Positions 5,173-7,787 of a DNA stretch of 7,787 nt are shown here, in pieces. Source of the stretch: an uncultured Bacteroidota bacterium (GTDB lineage Bacteria; Bacteroidota; Bacteroidia; Chitinophagales; Chitinophagaceae); contig CAIWHI010000963.1 of the NCBI GenBank assembly GCA_903912435.1, positions 1-7,787 on the forward strand. Direction: 5' to 3'. Within the stretch, counting starts at the first letter, position 1; each line of letters begins with the position of its first letter. Position numbers and translations under genes: made by a program. Below the pieces are notes generated by a model that searched no databases, had not been told where the DNA came from, and saw nothing but the letters and a program-made list of their open reading frames with translations.

Positions 5173-7785
5173 ATGAGAAAGTTTTATCTAACACTTGCCC
5201 TGCTTTTAATGGCGGCCTATTCATTTGCAGTTGGTCCAATTGTAGGGTCATCCGGTTTTTGTGATGGTACAACAAGCACCTATACAGATGCAACACCAGG
5301 CGGAACATGGAGTAGCAGCAATGTTGCAATTGCAACTATATCTTCTACCACCGGGATAGCTACTGGTGTTTCAGCGGGTACAACAATGCTTACTTACAAT
5401 GTAAGTGGGGTCTATTCAACTATGGTGGTAACGGTATTTCCAATGCCTACTGCAATTAGTGGTGCATCAAGTGTTTGCGCAGGTTCAGCAATTACGGTTA
5501 CTGATGCAACAACCGGTGGTGCATGGAGTTCAACAATGTCCACAATATCAATAGGTATGGCAACTGGCATTATTACCGGATTAACATCAGGTACGGCCAC
5601 TATAACCTATACATTATCAAGTGGATGTTATGTATGGAGAACTATTACTGTTAATCCTTTACCAGATACAATATCCGGGCTTACTAATATTTGCCTGGGT
5701 TCTTCTACAACCTTAACAGATATGATATCAGGTGGAGTATGGACTAGTACTGTTCCTTCTATTGCTACTGTTGGGATGAGTACGGGAGTAACCACGGGGA
5801 ATGCAATTGGTACTGCGTACATTAATTATACCATTTCAACTGGCTGTGCCATTACCAAAACAGTAAATGTTGCCAGTTCAGCTACTGCACCTATTACAGG
5901 GTCTACTGCGGTTTGCGTAGGTGGAACTACTACGTTAACCAATGCAATGAGTGGTGGTACATGGACAAGTGCGGCCACAACTGTGGCTACAGTAACATCT
6001 GGCGGGGCAGTTACGGGTATTTTATCAGGTGGCGATTTAATATCATACACTACTACTTGCGGAATTGTTACTACCACGGTTAATGTTAATCCATTACCCA
6101 CCTTACATTCTGTGACAGGTGGAGGAAGTTATTGTTCAGGTGGCGTAGGAGTAAGTATTTATTTATCAACATCTAGTATAGGTGTTTCCTATCAGCTTTA
6201 TTTAGGCAGTTCAGCCGTGGGGGCGCCATTAGCCGGAACAGGGGCTGTCCTGAATTTTGGATTGCAAACTGCAGCAGGTGTTTATACAGTGGTTGCCACT
6301 AATGCTACTACAGGATGTTCTGCCACTATGGCTGGCAGTGTTAGCATATCTATTAATCCTTTACCTATGGTAAATAATATTACTGGTGGAGGTAGTTATT
6401 GCGCAGGTAGTACAGGTGTTCACATTGGTTTGGATGGTTCAAGTTCTGGTATTAATTACCAATTATATAATGGCTCCACTATTGTGGGAAGTGCTATTGC
6501 AGGTACTGGTACCCCACTTGATTTTGGTTTGATAACAGCAGCCGGTACTTACCATGTTGTAGCAACTAATGCTACCACAACATGTACCAATACCATGAGT
6601 GGTACTGTAACAGTTACTATTAACCCGCTTCCTGTAATGTCGGCAACTGCTACACCGGTAACATGCAGTAATATTGTTGGTCTTGCGTCTACATCAACAG
6701 GTGCGGTGAGCTATAACTGGTCACCAACCACCGGGCTATCATGTGGAGCTTGTGCTTCACCTACAGTTAATCCAGCCTCTACAATTGTTTATACCTTAAC
6801 AGGTACGAGTTCATTAGGATGTGTAAGTAGCACAACTGTAACTGTAAATGGCAATCGCATTTATGGACATATTTCTTTTAGTGCTGCAATACCTGATACC
6901 ATAGATATGAAGGTATGGTTGATACAGTTTAACTCAATTGACAGTTCGATAGCGGCATTGGATTCTACGATTACCTGTGCAGTAGATAGTACTCCATACT
7001 TTGAATTTGATGGTAGGGCAGCAGGCAATTATATGGTAAAGGCTAAATTGCTTTATGGTACAGTAGCTGGAGCAAGTGGCTATATACCAACTTATAGTTT
7101 ATCATCCCCACATTGGGATTCGGCAGCTACAGTGGCTCATACTACTAACTCTGATAGTATGCATATCAATATGGTTTATGGTACTGTGCCAACAGGGCCT
7201 GGGTTTATAGCAGGATATGTAGTAAGTGGAGCTGGTAGGGGAACTACAGGTGATGTGCCAGCTGTAGGTATGCTTATTTACCTGAAAGATGTAGCCGGTC
7301 ATATACTAACCTATACTTATACCGATGCTGCTGGTTATTATTCGTTCAGTTCATTGGCTAATGGTAGTTACATTATTTATCCTACTGCTTATCAATACCG
7401 TACTACGCCATCTGCTGTCATTACCTTAACAACGGCTATGGAGTCTTATACTGCAATTGACTTTAGGCAGCGCACAACATCGCGCACTATTATTCCATAT
7501 GTAATTCCTTCAGGTATCCCAACAATTAGTACCAAAGGTTTTGCCATATTCCCTAATCCTACATCGGGTGACCTGAATTTTGAATGGAATAGCCAGGTGG
7601 CAGGTAATGCAGAAGTGGTGATTGCTGATATTACAGGTAGGGAAGTTTACCGTACCACTATCAATATGACATCGGCTAATGGTAATACCCATCTCCAAGT
7701 AAACGGATTAAATAATGGTTTGTATCTACTTTCTATCCACTCGGCTACTACAAACTATAGTGGGAAATTGATGGCGCAGGAGTAG
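5173..7785 (+). CDS. Large secreted multi-module Ig-like protein with Cna-B-type module and T9SS type A sorting domain
   Basis: A complete 870-residue protein, paralogue of the gene before it. The signal peptide is residues 1-19 (MRK, leucine-rich core, Y-S-F-A). Modules: four Big2-type Ig-like repeats at about 23-88, 92-160, 166-233 and 240-306 (G-G-x-W-[ST]-S); two T-G-G-G-S-Y-C modules at about 315-395 and 404-484; a YNWSPTTGLSC module at about 488-558; a G-N-R module from 560, ending in a Cna-B/carboxypeptidase-regulatory-like sandwich (about 677-755, TYTDAAGYYSF); and a T9SS type A sorting tail at about 787-870 (GFAIFPNP, VIADITGREVY, N-N-G-L-Y, final K-L-M-A-Q-E). Against its paralogue it has two more Big2 repeats and lacks the PKD-like module. 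Residues 4-560 contain no Glu, one Lys, one Arg and eight Asp, which is very unusual. The second to fourth Big2 repeats each keep a Cys pair (102/152, 174/225, 248/296). Export to the cell surface is well supported; the function there is unknown. Confidence 0.93.
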   Translation: MRKFYLTLALLLMAAYSFAVGPIVGSSGFCDGTTSTYTDATPGGTWSSSNVAIATISSTTGIATGVSAGTTMLTYNVSGVYSTMVVTVFPMPTAISGASSVCAGSAITVTDATTGGAWSSTMSTISIGMATGIITGLTSGTATITYTLSSGCYVWRTITVNPLPDTISGLTNICLGSSTTLTDMISGGVWTSTVPSIATVGMSTGVTTGNAIGTAYINYTISTGCAITKTVNVASSATAPITGSTAVCVGGTTTLTNAMSGGTWTSAATTVATVTSGGAVTGILSGGDLISYTTTCGIVTTTVNVNPLPTLHSVTGGGSYCSGGVGVSIYLSTSSIGVSYQLYLGSSAVGAPLAGTGAVLNFGLQTAAGVYTVVATNATTGCSATMAGSVSISINPLPMVNNITGGGSYCAGSTGVHIGLDGSSSGINYQLYNGSTIVGSAIAGTGTPLDFGLITAAGTYHVVATNATTTCTNTMSGTVTVTINPLPVMSATATPVTCSNIVGLASTSTGAVSYNWSPTTGLSCGACASPTVNPASTIVYTLTGTSSLGCVSSTTVTVNGNRIYGHISFSAAIPDTIDMKVWLIQFNSIDSSIAALDSTITCAVDSTPYFEFDGRAAGNYMVKAKLLYGTVAGASGYIPTYSLSSPHWDSAATVAHTTNSDSMHINMVYGTVPTGPGFIAGYVVSGAGRGTTGDVPAVGMLIYLKDVAGHILTYTYTDAAGYYSFSSLANGSYIIYPTAYQYRTTPSAVITLTTAMESYTAIDFRQRTTSRTIIPYVIPSGIPTISTKGFAIFPNPTSGDLNFEWNSQVAGNAEVVIADITGREVYRTTINMTSANGNTHLQVNGLNNGLYLLSIHSATTNYSGKLMAQE
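6109..6627 (+). repeat. Two tandem T-G-G-G-S-Y-C modules in fourth gene
   Basis: Two coding repeats of about 80 residues (6109-6360 and 6376-6627), joined by an N-P-L-P linker. They share T-G-G-G-S-Y-C, G-x-[SN]-Y-Q-L-Y, A-G-T-G, [NL]-x-F-G-L, T-A-A-G-x-Y and V-V-A-T-N-A-T-T-x-C. They correspond to 3076-3588 in the third gene, so the pair was probably present before the two genes split. Confidence 0.85.
6850..7470 (+). repeat. G-N-R...Cna-B-type module, copy in fourth gene
   Basis: Second copy of the roughly 205-residue block at 4072-4689. Motifs and their spacing are preserved from GNRIYG to the A-I-D-F-R-Q-R end, followed in both genes by T-T-S-R-[TI]-I. The sorting tails that follow are clearly less alike than this block. 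Confidence 0.85.
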
Positions 7786-7787
7786 GA

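Noticed and set aside
5412..6101. Three - strand open frames of 62-91 residues within the fourth gene
   Set aside because: They repeat with the period of the Big2 modules and have similar V-x-P-rich products, as expected from the reverse strand of repeated coding DNA.
7102..7698. Two - strand open frames of 62-66 residues near the end of the fourth gene
   Set aside because: Both overlap conserved coding sequence (G-N-R module and sorting tail) in antisense; nothing independent supports them.
1..7787. Defence system, mobile element, CRISPR array, tRNA or rRNA
   Set aside because: The window is filled by four structural-protein genes and three short gaps. The repeats present are coding modules of about 70-80 residues, not CRISPR-like, and no transposase, terminal inverted repeats or RNA-gene folds were seen.

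Overview
The window holds four consecutive genes on the + strand, all members of one family of secreted, repeat-built surface or extracellular proteins from a member of the Bacteroidota. The evidence for the phylum is internal. Every gene ends in a type IX secretion system (T9SS) type A sorting domain (F-x-I-[FY]-P-N-P, then V-x-I-[TA]-D-x-x-G-R-[EQ]-V, then G-[LV]-Y). The start codons lack a Shine-Dalgarno sequence. The DNA is AT-rich, and TAnnTTTG-like promoter boxes can be seen. The module types are the kind seen in Chitinophagaceae and related families, but the genus cannot be fixed from this sequence.

Layout: (1) 3-1001, the 3' part of a gene that starts before the window, with three complete Ig-like (Big2-type) repeats and a sorting tail. 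(2) 1178-2410, a complete 410-residue protein with signal peptide, four Big2-type repeats and a sorting tail; it is the close paralogue of gene 1. (3) 2575-5007, an 810-residue protein with signal peptide, two Big2-type repeats, two T-G-G-G-x-Y-C modules, a PKD/Ig-like module, a W-S-P-x-T-G-L-S-C module, a large module containing a carboxypeptidase-regulatory-like (Cna-B-type) beta-sandwich, and a sorting tail. (4) 5173-7785, an 870-residue paralogue of gene 3 with four Big2-type repeats and no PKD-like module. The three intergenic gaps are each about 165-175 bp. They hold terminator-like hairpins (strong after gene 1, perfect stem but no U-tract after gene 2, weak after gene 3) and promoter-like sequence.

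The genes probably do not form an enzyme pathway. They look like a tandemly duplicated set of structural or adhesive surface proteins, exported by Sec and then across the outer membrane by T9SS. They fall into two paralogue pairs (1/2 short, 3/4 long). Genes 3 and 4 share a block of upstream DNA at the same spacing, which suggests common control. No catalytic domain, defence gene, mobile element, RNA gene or CRISPR array was seen. The points of most interest are the modular evolution of the array, repeat identities fixed by position, the shared promoter block, and extreme loss of charged residues in gene 4.
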